From Paenibacillus marchantiophytorum (lineage in GTDB: Bacteria; Bacillota; Bacilli; Paenibacillales; NBRC-103111): a stretch of 64,000 bases of DNA. The notes under the pieces are model-generated. The model did no database searches and had not been told where the DNA came from. It saw nothing but the letters and a program-made list of their open reading frames with translations. Positions 10,478 through 19,425 of the stretch are shown here, one piece after another (positions within the stretch are counted from its first letter, which is position 1; each line of letters opens with the position of its first letter). The position numbers and the translations under genes are program-made. Location of the stretch: contig NZ_BMHE01000014.1 of the NCBI RefSeq assembly GCF_014640555.1, forward strand, positions 1 to 64,000, written 5' to 3'.

Positions 10478-10897
10478 TTGGAGAGCGTTGAGGTAGAAAT
10501 CGGTGGAGAAAATCAGGCTCGCGAAAACGGTATAGCTCATTTCACGATAACAAGCTCTGGGAAAGAAATTCATGAATCATCCAAGTATATGGTGCTGTGG
10601 AGATTTGAAGACAAGGTAAACATGCCTGAGGAAGGTCAAGAATTCAGCATTATTTTGGTGGAAAACGCTACTACTGGTTACACATGGGATTACAAAGTAA
10701 ATAGAGATGCTTTACAGTTGATTGATACCAAGATTTTGAAACCAGGAAAAGGTATGTTGAGAGCACCATCACAAGAAAAGTGGACTTTCAAAGCCAAACA
10801 GAAGGGAATTTATAAACTCCAATTTTCTTATGTTCGACTTTGGGAGAATGATAATCCTGCTATAAAAACAATTGAGTATTCAGTAGAAGTAAAATAA
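10478..10897 (+). CDS. Chagasin-type (I42) protease-inhibitor domain behind a truncated NTF2-like segment
   Basis: The last 90 residues carry the hallmarks of the chagasin/I42 cysteine-protease inhibitor fold: NATTGYTW (family NPTTGY loop), the APSQEKWTF strand and RLWE (family RPW loop) before the final strand. The first 45 residues (VEVEIGGENQARENG to KYMVLWRFED) instead resemble the end of an NTF2/SnoaL-like domain, and that frame stays open upstream to 10429 without a start codon. The listed start is a TTG at 10478 with no ribosome binding site. The gene may therefore be a deletion-made fusion or lack its true 5' end. No signal peptide is visible, although I42 proteins are usually exported. 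A hairpin terminator follows at 10963. Confidence 0.65.
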   Translation: MESVEVEIGGENQARENGIAHFTITSSGKEIHESSKYMVLWRFEDKVNMPEEGQEFSIILVENATTGYTWDYKVNRDALQLIDTKILKPGKGMLRAPSQEKWTFKAKQKGIYKLQFSYVRLWENDNPAIKTIEYSVEVK

Positions 10898-10962
10898 TCT
10901 TATATCCCTATCTCTAAAGAGTTAGTTTTTTTCTATTAGTGGCGATAGCCCTATCGTACTTT

Positions 10963-10995
10963 AAGGTCAACCAGTATTACCAGTTGACCTTTTTT
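10963..10995 (+). terminator. Intrinsic terminator after the I42 gene
   Basis: AAGGTCAAC, an 11-base loop, GTTGACCTT and a run of six T: a textbook rho-independent terminator 66 bases after the stop codon. Confidence 0.85.
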
Positions 10996-11740
10996 CTGAT
11001 CGTTTTATGATGGCGATGGCGTCATAATGTGATAGCCCTAATGCCCCCTCACCACAGTTAAAACAGTTCTACCTCTTCCCCCTTATACAATGTCTAAGTT
11101 GTTTGAGGCACTTTTTTATCCCATGTGAATGGGTCTGAGCGGAAAATTGCCCAAGTATGTGCGGGAATCGTTATGGTAGAATATCCGTTTGTATTACTAG
11201 ATTCGCTCTTAAATGCAACAGCATATACGGAAAAGTAACATTCCCGGTTTTTCTATAGCTGCAAACCGAAAGTACTTTAATTTAAAAGAAGGCAAGTCGC
11301 TCGTATTGAAGGAAAGTCTCTTAATTTTTTTCCAATACTTGAAAACTTCCCGATAATTCATCGCTTCTGCTACTTTAATGGCGAAAAGGAAGTAACTTCA
11401 AGGATAGCTTTGAGTGTGATCCCGTTTTGGCGGGCTATTAGTCACACCATGCAATTGAAAAACTCGCGCTTAAGATGTTATCTTCTTACTTATTCTGTAC
11501 ACTACGCCGCACTTTCTTAGCCATTTTGCCTCATTGTGACTTTCTTTCGCATCACCACTACGATTGTCTACTTGTGCACGTGATTTGCTGCGCTCCTCCT
11601 ATTAATAAGGACATCTGTATAAAAAGAGTGCGTTGGAGAATCATGGATATACAGAACATACGAATTCCTCATGTGTGCATATTCGATATCATATTGGTAA
11701 TACTGGGAAATATGTGATACAAAAAGTGAGGATCTTGTGT
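10996..11740. other. Intergenic segment upstream of the ger operon
   Basis: No gene is supported here. Reading frames at 11475-11717 and the TTG-started extension at 11633 lack ribosome binding sites and family similarity. The operon's sporulation (sigma-G type) promoter should lie here, but I cannot identify it with confidence. Confidence 0.4.
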
Positions 11741-13231
11741 ATGCAAAAAAACGATTTAAGTCAGAAGAATTCTACTATTCATGATGGCTACAATTCCAAA
11801 GCTTTTGTTAACCAAATAATTGGCATATTAGACAATCCACCTGATCTTCTGAACCGTACGTTTACATTATCACCAGATCTTTATATTTCTTGCGTTTTTA
11901 TTGAAACATTAGTTGATAAAAATAAAATTGAGCATGAATTACTTCAATTCTTATCCAAAGAACCCATCTACAACGAGTTGAATCCATCCGATAACATCAT
12001 AAACACATTACAAAGCCGAATTCCTTTTAGTACTATTTCGGTAACTACAGAATTGCATTGCTGTGTCCAAAGTTTACTGAATGGAAAATGTTTGTTGGTA
12101 ATCTCTAACACAAGCCAGGTGCTGTTGCTTGATGTGTCTAAGACAAGTCATAGAAATGTAAAGGAGCCATTGACAGAATCGACCGTTCGCGGACCACAGG
12201 AAGGGTTTACAGAAGACATTACTATCAATCTGTCTCTCCTACGTAAACGAATTAAAAACGTCCATTTTCGAATTGAGCAAATCATACTCGGCTCAGAGAC
12301 AGAAACGAAAGTCAACTTACTCTACCTAGGGAATCTTGCCTCAGTGGCAGTAGTCGATGAATTCCGGAAGCGCATCCATTCGATCCAGATCGACAGCGTT
12401 TTGGACAGCGCTTATGTAGAAGAGTGGATACAAGATAAAACAATATCCCCTTTTTCGACCTTGCTGAACACAGAACGTCCTGATATTGTAGCGTCTCATC
12501 TGTTGGAAGGACGAGTTGGTGTGCTCGTAGATGGAAGTCCAATTGCATTGGTCGGTCCGGTCACTTTTTTTCAGTTGTTTATTTCACCGGAAGATTATTA
12601 TCAAAGAGCTATCATCGCCACTCTCCTTCGATGGCTACGAATACTATCTTTCATGTTAGCCACATTTGTGCCTTCTCTTTACATAGCCATCGTTTCCAAT
12701 CATCAGGAGTTTCTTCCACATTCTCTATTGATTAGCCTCGCAGCACAGCGGGAAGGGGTTCCTTTTCCTGCTTTTATTGAAGCGGTCATAATGATGGCCA
12801 CGTTTGAAGTGTTACGTGAAGCAGGTCTTCGTATGCCTAGGATCGCTGGACAGGCAATTTCCATCGTTGGCGCGTTGGTATTGGGAGAAGCAGCTGTGTC
12901 AGCAGGGCTCGTTTCTGCGGCGATGGTTATTGTGGTAGCGGTCACGGCCATTTCTAATTTTGCGGCGCCGTCTTATAGCTTCGGTATTACGCAGCGGCTG
13001 CTTCAATTTTTCTACATGATTTTGGCCAGTGTTATGGGTTTGTTTGGTGTGTTATGCGGGTCACTGTTTATCGTGGTGCATCTAGCTTCGATTAAATCGT
13101 TCGGTGTCCCTTATCTTTCTCCAGTTGCTCCGACCTTCTTAACTGACTGGAAAGATTTCCTTGTTAGAGTTCCTCGACCATGGATGAAAACTTACCCTCA
13201 AATGAATGATACAAAGAAAAAACGAAGGTGA
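11741..13231 (+). CDS. gerKA: GerA-family spore germinant receptor subunit A
   Basis: This is the A subunit of a Ger receptor, in the inner spore membrane, which acts with B and C subunits to sense nutrients and trigger germination. The protein of 496 residues has the usual soluble N-terminal half and a C-terminal membrane half. Typical blocks are visible: HLLEGRVGVLVDGSP, FFQLFISPEDYYQR, LPHSLLISLAAQREGVPFP and a closing SPVAPTFLTDWKD. I chose ATG 11741 because GTGAGG lies 9 bases before it; a longer TTG-started frame from 11633 has no such site. It is followed with a 4-base or small gap by the C subunit. The symbol denotes the GerK-like layout (A-C-B), not proven ligand specificity. Remnants of a related A subunit occur at 41650 and 50271. 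Confidence 0.9.
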   Translation: MQKNDLSQKNSTIHDGYNSKAFVNQIIGILDNPPDLLNRTFTLSPDLYISCVFIETLVDKNKIEHELLQFLSKEPIYNELNPSDNIINTLQSRIPFSTISVTTELHCCVQSLLNGKCLLVISNTSQVLLLDVSKTSHRNVKEPLTESTVRGPQEGFTEDITINLSLLRKRIKNVHFRIEQIILGSETETKVNLLYLGNLASVAVVDEFRKRIHSIQIDSVLDSAYVEEWIQDKTISPFSTLLNTERPDIVASHLLEGRVGVLVDGSPIALVGPVTFFQLFISPEDYYQRAIIATLLRWLRILSFMLATFVPSLYIAIVSNHQEFLPHSLLISLAAQREGVPFPAFIEAVIMMATFEVLREAGLRMPRIAGQAISIVGALVLGEAAVSAGLVSAAMVIVVAVTAISNFAAPSYSFGITQRLLQFFYMILASVMGLFGVLCGSLFIVVHLASIKSFGVPYLSPVAPTFLTDWKDFLVRVPRPWMKTYPQMNDTKKKRR

Positions 13232-13236
13232 AGCGC

Positions 13237-14418
13237 ATGAATTTCATCATAAAGAATTTCATTATAATCGGATTTTGTTCATGCTGCTTAACTGCTTGCT
13301 GGGATAATGTCGAGATTAATCAATTGGCTATCGGAGAACTGGTTGGAGCAGATTTTGACCCGAAAACCCGGCAACAGATTGTCTATTATCAAGTTGTCAA
13401 TCCAGTGGCGATTGCTGCCCAAAAAGGTTCCGGCATCAAATCCCCTGTTTATACTTATAGAGTCCAGGCATCCAGCATCGCGGAGTTAGGGATGAAAACG
13501 GGAAACACTTTACCGCGAAACCTATTTCCCGATCAGTATCAGTCGGAAATTGTTACCGAACAATACGCTAGACAAGGCTTGCAGCCATTTCTCAACTTCT
13601 TTGAGAGGCAAATTAACAGGCGCTCCAATCTCTACTTATTCATTACGGATTCGCCTCTTTCGGACGTGATGATGACATATCCCCCACTAGAGAGACTCCC
13701 AGGACGTTATCTGCGGTCTCTGATTGAGATCCAGTCTAAATCAACTGGGAGAGTAAGCAAGCTCTCACGTGTCAAAGATCTGGTGGAAAATATGGAATCT
13801 TCCAGACTAACCGTATTGCCTATGTTAAGCCTTAACGGATTGAAGCCGTTATCAACGACAGACCGATATGAACAAATCAATGCAAACCAAGGGAACCTAA
13901 TATTGAGCGGCGGTGCTGTTTTTAAGCATGACCGAATGATTGGGAAATTGGAACTAAAGCAGATGGCTTATTTCATTTTATTAAAAGGAGAAAGCGAGGT
14001 GTGTTTTGAGTCTTTGGAAATAAATGGGCGAAAGGTTGACATTAAGGCAACCAAAATGAAAGTTCGCAAACACCTGGAAATCGTTTCCGGGGCACCTGTT
14101 TGGAAAGTCGATATCAGTACCCGTCTCGTCATCATGCACAATGAACAAAGGAAAAATTTAAACTTGGAAAATTTAGCCGAGATTGTAGAAGCTTTTAACC
14201 AACAGTTTCAAAAGAAAATAACTGATTTTTATCAAGATGCCATAGGAAAAGAATGGGATTTTTTCGGCCTGGAGGAAAAGATCAAGTACAAACGCGGCAA
14301 AGAGTGGACGGCGATACAAAAACAGAAAGACGCTTGGAATCAAACGAAACTTCAACTGTTAATAAAGAGCAAGATTACGGATATTGGCGAAATCATCAAT
14401 CCGTATAAAGGGGATTAA
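13237..14418 (+). CDS. gerKC: Ger(x)C-family germination lipoprotein (subunit C)
   Basis: This is the lipoprotein subunit of the germinant receptor. The N-terminus is a lipoprotein signal (MNFIIKNFIIIGFCSCC, then LTAC at the lipobox), followed directly by WDNVEINQLAIGELVGAD, a standard opening of the family. The length of about 393 residues is normal. ATG 13237 sits 5 bases after GAAGGTGA. A GTG at 13228, overlapping the stop of the A subunit, is the alternative and would add three residues. Translation is probably coupled to the upstream gene. The 3' end of this gene, from 14224 on, is the left edge of a segment that recurs at 26638. Confidence 0.9.
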   Translation: MNFIIKNFIIIGFCSCCLTACWDNVEINQLAIGELVGADFDPKTRQQIVYYQVVNPVAIAAQKGSGIKSPVYTYRVQASSIAELGMKTGNTLPRNLFPDQYQSEIVTEQYARQGLQPFLNFFERQINRRSNLYLFITDSPLSDVMMTYPPLERLPGRYLRSLIEIQSKSTGRVSKLSRVKDLVENMESSRLTVLPMLSLNGLKPLSTTDRYEQINANQGNLILSGGAVFKHDRMIGKLELKQMAYFILLKGESEVCFESLEINGRKVDIKATKMKVRKHLEIVSGAPVWKVDISTRLVIMHNEQRKNLNLENLAEIVEAFNQQFQKKITDFYQDAIGKEWDFFGLEEKIKYKRGKEWTAIQKQKDAWNQTKLQLLIKSKITDIGEIINPYKGD

Positions 14419-14421
14419 ATT

Positions 14422-15525
14422 ATGGAGCGAGGTCAAATAAGTGCTTGGCAGTTTTTTGTCTTGATATTCGGTTATTTGCTCGGGACGTCATTTTTTTTCC
14501 GTCCCGGGGGACTAATCGCCATGGCAAAACAAGACGCCTGGATCGTTCCACTGTGGGCAGGAGCTGCTGCTCTTATCATTTCTCTTATCTGGATAAAATT
14601 AGCTAACCAATATCCAGGATTCACGATCGTCCAGATATGTACCATTGCAGCCGGAAAAAAAATTGGCGGGCTAATTGCCCTACTGTATATATGGTACTTT
14701 GTACATCTTTCTGCCTTAATTATTCGAAATCTTGGCGATTTCATGAAGCAAACCCTTATGCCACGTACACCTATAACCGTATTCCATGTCATGTTTCTCC
14801 TCGTTATTTGTTATGCTGTTATAAAGGGGATTGAAACGATTGCAAGAGCAACAGAATTATTGTTTCTTGTCGTTACTCTGACATTTCTCTTTATTTTCTT
14901 TATTGCGCTTTCCGAATGGAACTGGGATCGGTTTCAGGGAATGTTTCGAATGAACGTATGGAAGACGATGAAAGAGAACCGGACCCTAATCGGTTTCCCT
15001 TTTATGGAATCTATCGTTTGTATGATGCTGTTTCCATATGTCCGAAGCAGAGGGAAAGTAAGTTTTATACTGGGAGTAGTCGTTGCTACATTGTCACTTA
15101 GTTTAATTGTTTTTTTTACGATAGGAGTGCTCGGTGTCACTCGTGCTTCTCATGATCTGTACCCTATGTTTGTGATTGTGCAAGAGATTCACATTGGTAC
15201 GTTTTTCGAACATCTTGAATCGACCATTGCGCTTATTTTACTGGTTTCTATTTTTATTAAGTTGTCTCTTACTTATCACGCCGCTGTCCTAGGTTTATGC
15301 CAATTATTCCGGTTAAATGATAGATCATGGACAGCGATTTCACTTATTTTGTTAATTTCCGGACTCGCTTTAGGGTTCAATAATGTTCTCGAAAATATAG
15401 CATTTATCAGAGGGTATTATTTTGAATACATGTTACTTTACGGTGTCATTTTCCCTACACTGCTTCTTTTCTTAACTTGGATGAAACAAATCAAGGGAAA
15501 ACAAAAGGTAGGTCCACCATCGTGA
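14422..15525 (+). CDS. gerKB: GerAB-family germination permease (subunit B)
   Basis: This is a 367-residue integral membrane protein with about ten hydrophobic segments, of the endospore germination permease family (APC superfamily). In GerB-type subunits this is the nutrient-binding subunit. The opening MERGQISAWQFFVLIFGYLLG and the GIETIARA motif after the third helix are typical. It starts 3 bases after the C subunit's stop and ends overlapping the next small gene (GTGA at 15522-15525). A second, decayed copy lies at 26834-27560 with two internal deletions. Confidence 0.9.
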   Translation: MERGQISAWQFFVLIFGYLLGTSFFFRPGGLIAMAKQDAWIVPLWAGAAALIISLIWIKLANQYPGFTIVQICTIAAGKKIGGLIALLYIWYFVHLSALIIRNLGDFMKQTLMPRTPITVFHVMFLLVICYAVIKGIETIARATELLFLVVTLTFLFIFFIALSEWNWDRFQGMFRMNVWKTMKENRTLIGFPFMESIVCMMLFPYVRSRGKVSFILGVVVATLSLSLIVFFTIGVLGVTRASHDLYPMFVIVQEIHIGTFFEHLESTIALILLVSIFIKLSLTYHAAVLGLCQLFRLNDRSWTAISLILLISGLALGFNNVLENIAFIRGYYFEYMLLYGVIFPTLLLFLTWMKQIKGKQKVGPPS

Positions 15526-15725
15526 TCTGGTTCATATTTTTCATTATCGTAGCATTGGGTATCAATATCGCCGTGATGGTTCAAAAGCAAAAAAGCGCAA
15601 GAGAAATTGGGTTATTTGTAACGATCATTTTGCTTGGTTTTGCAGACTGGATAAGCATTTTCTTAGAGCGACAATTTAATCCAAATCAGTGGATCGCTAA
15701 ACTAATTGATTTGATCGGTTTATAG
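15522..15725 (+). CDS. Small two-helix membrane protein at the end of the ger operon
   Basis: This is a protein of about 67 residues with two hydrophobic segments (IWFIFFIIVALGINIAVMV and LFVTIILLGFADWISIFL) separated by a short charged loop. GTG 15522 overlaps the stop of the permease (GTGA) and follows GGTAGGT, so coupled translation is likely. A reading frame from 15477 lies in the permease and is less likely. Small D-type subunits with two helices (GerD/GerKD-like) are known beside some germinant receptors, and this fits that pattern. The second copy of the segment keeps nearly the same sequence at 27595-27800 but is frameshifted. Confidence 0.7.
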   Translation: MIWFIFFIIVALGINIAVMVQKQKSAREIGLFVTIILLGFADWISIFLERQFNPNQWIAKLIDLIGL

Positions 15726-15856
15726 AGTAGTGATAGCGATTGCCCACACGACAGCTCCAACTGATGTTACCATTTGGCAGGACGCAGCTCACCAAAAACA
15801 ACCTCACATCCAATCCAAGCAGCTTTTCCCCAATCCCCAACTTTTCCCGGCTCTAG

Positions 15857-15918
15857 CTGCAGAAAGGACAGACGAATAATTTCATTCGACCTGCCCTTTC
15901 TTATCATATGCATGATTT
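15857..15918 (-). mobile_element. IS6 transposase remnant forming a bidirectional terminator-like hairpin
   Basis: About 60 bases here (GAAAGGACAGACGAAT, then CGACCTGCCCTTTC, then CATATGCATGA) match the C-terminal coding region of the IS6 transposase at 59540-59600 in the same orientation. The match includes the stretch coding for the HML/RKGQ residues. The two halves GAAAGGACAGACGAAT and ATTCGACCTGCCCTTTC also pair as a hairpin between the converging ger operon and binding-protein gene. It is present in both copies of the large repeat, so it is older than the duplication. Confidence 0.65.
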
Positions 15919-15972
15919 TAACTCCATGAATTTACAACCAAAAAAAGTTCGCCCACCTTATAGGGTTAGTGA

Positions 15973-17303
15973 TTATTTCTTGTTCTGCTCTTTATATTTC
16001 TCATATGCCATACTCTGAATTTTTTCTACTTTGTCAAAGTTCATTGATTTTACTTTTGCTACATAGTCATCGAATTTACTAAGCGGTTCTTTACCGATAA
16101 TAAACTTACTCATCATCTCATCGACATATGTGTTGATTTGCGTTGTAATCTTATTATATTCTTCAAAGTCTGCATCTGAATACTTCAAAGTCGGCGAAGG
16201 ATTGCGGAACTGCTTATTTTCTACGTAGCTGAACAGCTGTCGGCAGCTATCTGCACTTCCGCAGTTTGCTTTCTCGTACCGCTCATCCTGACGGAACCCG
16301 ATCAATGCCTGTGCGCCTATGCGATATAGCGCTTTCATCGGGCCGTCCGCGTTTTTCGTAATTTTATCTGTATAGCCTGGTGCACCGTCAGCGCCTTTCG
16401 TGAATGTATCCCCTTCGACGCCGAAGTTTATAACAGTTGACCTTCATTGCTGTATACATAATCGAACAGCTTCATTGTTGCTTCCACATTTTTGTTGTTC
16501 TTGCTAATTCCCCATGCCCACGGAACGGTGATGAGCTGCTGAAGGTTGGTTAACGCTTTGTCACCCTTGTTCAGCACAGGAGGATTCGTCACTTCAAAGT
16601 GGAATCCCTTAATCTTCTTTGCTTCTGGCAAATCGTTAAATCCGGCTACGAAACCAATCCAATGGCTTGTCGCCCCCACTTTATCATTAAATATGGCCGC
16701 CTTATAGTCTGGCTCCTGTCTCGATAATAATTCTTTATCGATTAGTCCTTCACTATACCATTTGTTCATTGTGGTCAGATACTCTTTCGTACGCAAGTCT
16801 ATCGGGGTGTAGCTCATCTTCCCGTTTTGCGCGCGCCAACGGTTGTCGGCATTCAAGTCAATGCCCTATGCATCGGCGAAATTCAAGTAATATGTATCAG
16901 GTGTCCCAACTGACGAAAAAGGAACTTCATCATTCGAATCTCCATTACCATTTGCATCTTTCTCTTTGAAAGCTTTCAACATGGTGTACCAATCGTCGAT
17001 CGTTTCAGGCATCGGTAATCCGAGTCTGTCAAGCCAGTCTTTACGAACGAGCATCCCTTCCGACGTCCGCATGGCGGATAACATCGGAACGGAATAATGA
17101 TTGCCGTCGAATGCAATCGTTTGCGACTTGGCTTCAGGATTATCAATGAGATTCTTCTTAATATTAGGCGCCCATTTCGCGATAGGTTCGTTTAACGGAA
17201 TGAACGCTCCCGACTGACCGTATTTATTAAAGCCATCAATTTTACCGGATACGATATCTGGATATTCACCAGAAGCGATCATGACCGGCAGTTTTGCTTT
17301 CAT
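15973..17303 (-). pseudogene. Sugar ABC transporter solute-binding protein, broken
   Basis: This is a decayed paralog of the intact lipoprotein at 28027-29628. Three lesions are visible. The first roughly 75 codons, including the lipoprotein signal, are missing (similarity stops near 17310). A Trp codon has become TAG at 16866-16868. A one-base deletion near 16430 shifts the frame in the segment matching LLNFGVEGD. The C-terminal part after that still reads well to YKEQNKK. It has no promoter or start of its own and is surely not functional. Confidence 0.9.
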
Positions 17304-17379
17304 TGTCTTTAAACAAAGTCAAGATAAAAGACATGTTTCCCTCCGCTAATCATTACTCCTCATTAGAGCGCCATATCCC

Positions 17380-18309
17380 TTAATAACTCGGTAACATTTC
17401 GCCGTTTTCCACGAGTCGTTGTACTTCCAAAATATTCTCGATTGAAAGCATTTGAAGTACCTTCTTGATCGCAAAATTTCGGGAATGTACAAGGCAGACC
17501 GCTTCCCCAATTTTTTTCGCTTTCTCAATAGCTAGAGGTGTGCGAAGATTGACTTGTTTTAGCGGGATATGTTGAGCCATTTCATCCCTATTCCATACAA
17601 GGGCATCAATTTGTTTCTGAAGAAGCATCTCGGGGAGATGCGAATAATTGTTTTCAACGTATTGTACGTCAACATCTTTAAATTCAGCCAGGGTTAACTC
17701 CCTTTGGCTGATGGACAGGGAATCAATTCCAATCTTCATTCCATTTTGAACATAATCCAGAGACGAATCAGCTAAAAATATCGTATGAAGGGATACGAAA
17801 GATTTTAATCCGAAGGAGAAAACAGTCTCCAATTCGTTATCCTTTCCTAAATACATATCGGCTACCAGACGAGAACTGATGGCAAAATCAATTTTTCGCT
17901 CAAGCAAAGCTTCAATACGTTGTTCTGATCCCCTCGTAAACATAAAATTCAACGAAAAATCAATCTTATCAAAACAATGGGACAATCCTGTTGCAAGTCC
18001 TTCAAATCGTTTGGAGTATGGTAAAGTCATCGCCCCGAAAAATTTGTCAATACCGGACATTCTGAATAAAATACGCTGATTTTTTTCAACTACATACGTC
18101 CCAAGATTACCGCGCGAAACCAGCTTAATAGCACCGTTATTTTCCAGAATGCGAAAAGCTTCTTGCACCGTCCCTCTTCCCATGCTGAACTCATCAGCCA
18201 AATCTTTTATCCTCGGTATTTGCTCGCCAATTTCTATTTCAATCAGCCTTTTGGCAATTTCCTGAGCAGCGTAGCCAAATTTGGTTAACATATTGTCATT
18301 CCGTGTCAA
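17380..18309 (-). CDS. YhfZ-like transcriptional regulator
   Basis: This is a 309-residue protein with an N-terminal winged helix of GntR-like type (residues 8-72: IPRIKDLADEFSMGRGTVQEAFRILENNGAIKL) and a C-terminal domain that resembles a periplasmic-binding-protein fold, as in the YhfZ family. Such regulators bind a small-molecule ligand through the second domain. The start is TTG 18309, 8 bases after GGAG. The first ATG (18291) lacks a ribosome binding site. It lies downstream of, and parallel to, the Tm-1/BMP operon and is the obvious candidate regulator for it. The palindrome in that operon's promoter is its likely site, by inference. Confidence 0.75.
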   Translation of the reverse strand: MTRNDNMLTKFGYAAQEIAKRLIEIEIGEQIPRIKDLADEFSMGRGTVQEAFRILENNGAIKLVSRGNLGTYVVEKNQRILFRMSGIDKFFGAMTLPYSKRFEGLATGLSHCFDKIDFSLNFMFTRGSEQRIEALLERKIDFAISSRLVADMYLGKDNELETVFSFGLKSFVSLHTIFLADSSLDYVQNGMKIGIDSLSISQRELTLAEFKDVDVQYVENNYSHLPEMLLQKQIDALVWNRDEMAQHIPLKQVNLRTPLAIEKAKKIGEAVCLVHSRNFAIKKVLQMLSIENILEVQRLVENGEMLPSY

Positions 18310-18458
18310 AATTCCATCTCCTACCGTACCTGCTTAGTTTTGTGTTTGGAAAAAGTTTCAATATTCAATGAAACCACGCAGGTTACAGTGCTCTGCTAGA
18401 AATTTCCCACTAAAATTATACCATAACCACTAAAATATTGTATCGCTATTTCGGTTTG

Positions 18459-19424
18459 CTATCGTTGCCCCTTTTCATAAACTTTACCTAAAGCAGCCGG
18501 AGCTTCGTTCCTTCCAACCAGACCGGCTATAGCCAAAATGGTTATGATATAGGGAAGCATCGTCAACAGATCAGCAGGTACGTATTTTGTTAATCCAAGA
18601 ACCTGACTGATCGCTGCAAGAGCCTGAGCAATTCCATAGAAGAAGGCGGCGGCAAAAGCGCCAATCGGATTCCATCTGCCGAATATCATCGCCGCCATAG
18701 CGATAAAACCTTGTCCGGACACGGTTGTTTGTGTAAAGTTATCTGTAATGGAAAGTGAAATTGTCGCGCCGCCAACAGCGGCTAGCGCTCCGCTAATCAA
18801 AACGGCGAAATATCTTATTTTGGTTACGTTGACTCCTAATGTGTCTGCCGCTTTCGGATTTTCTCCAACCGAACGCAAGCGCAGACCAAACGGGGTTTTG
18901 AAGAAAACCAACGCCGATAGAACCGTTAACAGCAGAGCGATATAGGATGTCGGATATGCCGTGAAGACGGCCTTTCCCAGGTAAGGAATGTCGGATAAAT
19001 AAGGAATCTGTATTTTACCGAGCGGTTGATGGATCGTCGTGGTTTGCGAAGAGCCATTAAACAATTTCTTCAGCATGAACACGGAGAAACCGAGAGCCAG
19101 CAAATTCAGCGCAACGCCGCTAATGACTTGATCTGCTTTGAATGTAATGGATGCAACGGCATGTTGAACAGAAAAAAGCATTCCCACCAATAAGGCTGCT
19201 GCTAATCCGATCCATGGCGACATCGAACCGAGACCTAATGATTCGTCACAAAAAATCGTTGCCACTGCCGCTGAGAAACCTCCAACAATCATAAGACCTT
19301 CAAGGCCGATATTGATCACACCGGACTTTTCCGAGAAAACGCCACCGAGTGCAGCAAATATGAGAGGAGTAGAATAAACAACTGCATTATGGACGAGTGT
19401 TGTTAAGATGGTCATGATGTCCAT
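18459..19424 (-). CDS. BMP-type ABC importer, permease 2 (NupQ/YufQ-like)
   Basis: This is a 321-residue membrane protein of the BPD_transp_2 permease family that serves nucleoside-type ABC importers. The opening segments (YSTPLIFAALGGVFSEKSGVINIGLEGLM) and LRSVGENPKAADTLGVNV are characteristic. It starts at ATG 19424, one base after the upstream permease's stop, with GAGGAGG 9 bases before it. With the neighbouring permease, ATPase and binding protein it forms a full importer. The family usually carries nucleosides, but the non-nucleoside neighbours suggest a different or modified substrate. Confidence 0.88.
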   Translation of the reverse strand: MDIMTILTTLVHNAVVYSTPLIFAALGGVFSEKSGVINIGLEGLMIVGGFSAAVATIFCDESLGLGSMSPWIGLAAALLVGMLFSVQHAVASITFKADQVISGVALNLLALGFSVFMLKKLFNGSSQTTTIHQPLGKIQIPYLSDIPYLGKAVFTAYPTSYIALLLTVLSALVFFKTPFGLRLRSVGENPKAADTLGVNVTKIRYFAVLISGALAAVGGATISLSITDNFTQTTVSGQGFIAMAAMIFGRWNPIGAFAAAFFYGIAQALAAISQVLGLTKYVPADLLTMLPYIITILAIAGLVGRNEAPAALGKVYEKGQR

Positions 19425-19425
19425 A

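Larger units (their letters stand above)
14224..17310. repeat. Large direct repeat, left copy
   Basis: From the last 200 bases of the gerC gene through the permease, the small membrane gene, the intergenic hairpin and most of the solute-binding-protein gene, this segment recurs in the same orientation at 26638-29369. The intergenic stretch starting TATAGAGTAGTGATAGCG is essentially identical in both. In this copy the ger genes are intact and the binding-protein gene is broken and cut at its 5' end. Confidence 0.9.

Noticed and set aside
11475..11717. 80-codon plus-strand frame upstream of the ger operon
   Set aside because: Overlaps the region before the true GerA start, has no ribosome binding site and no similarity I can see.
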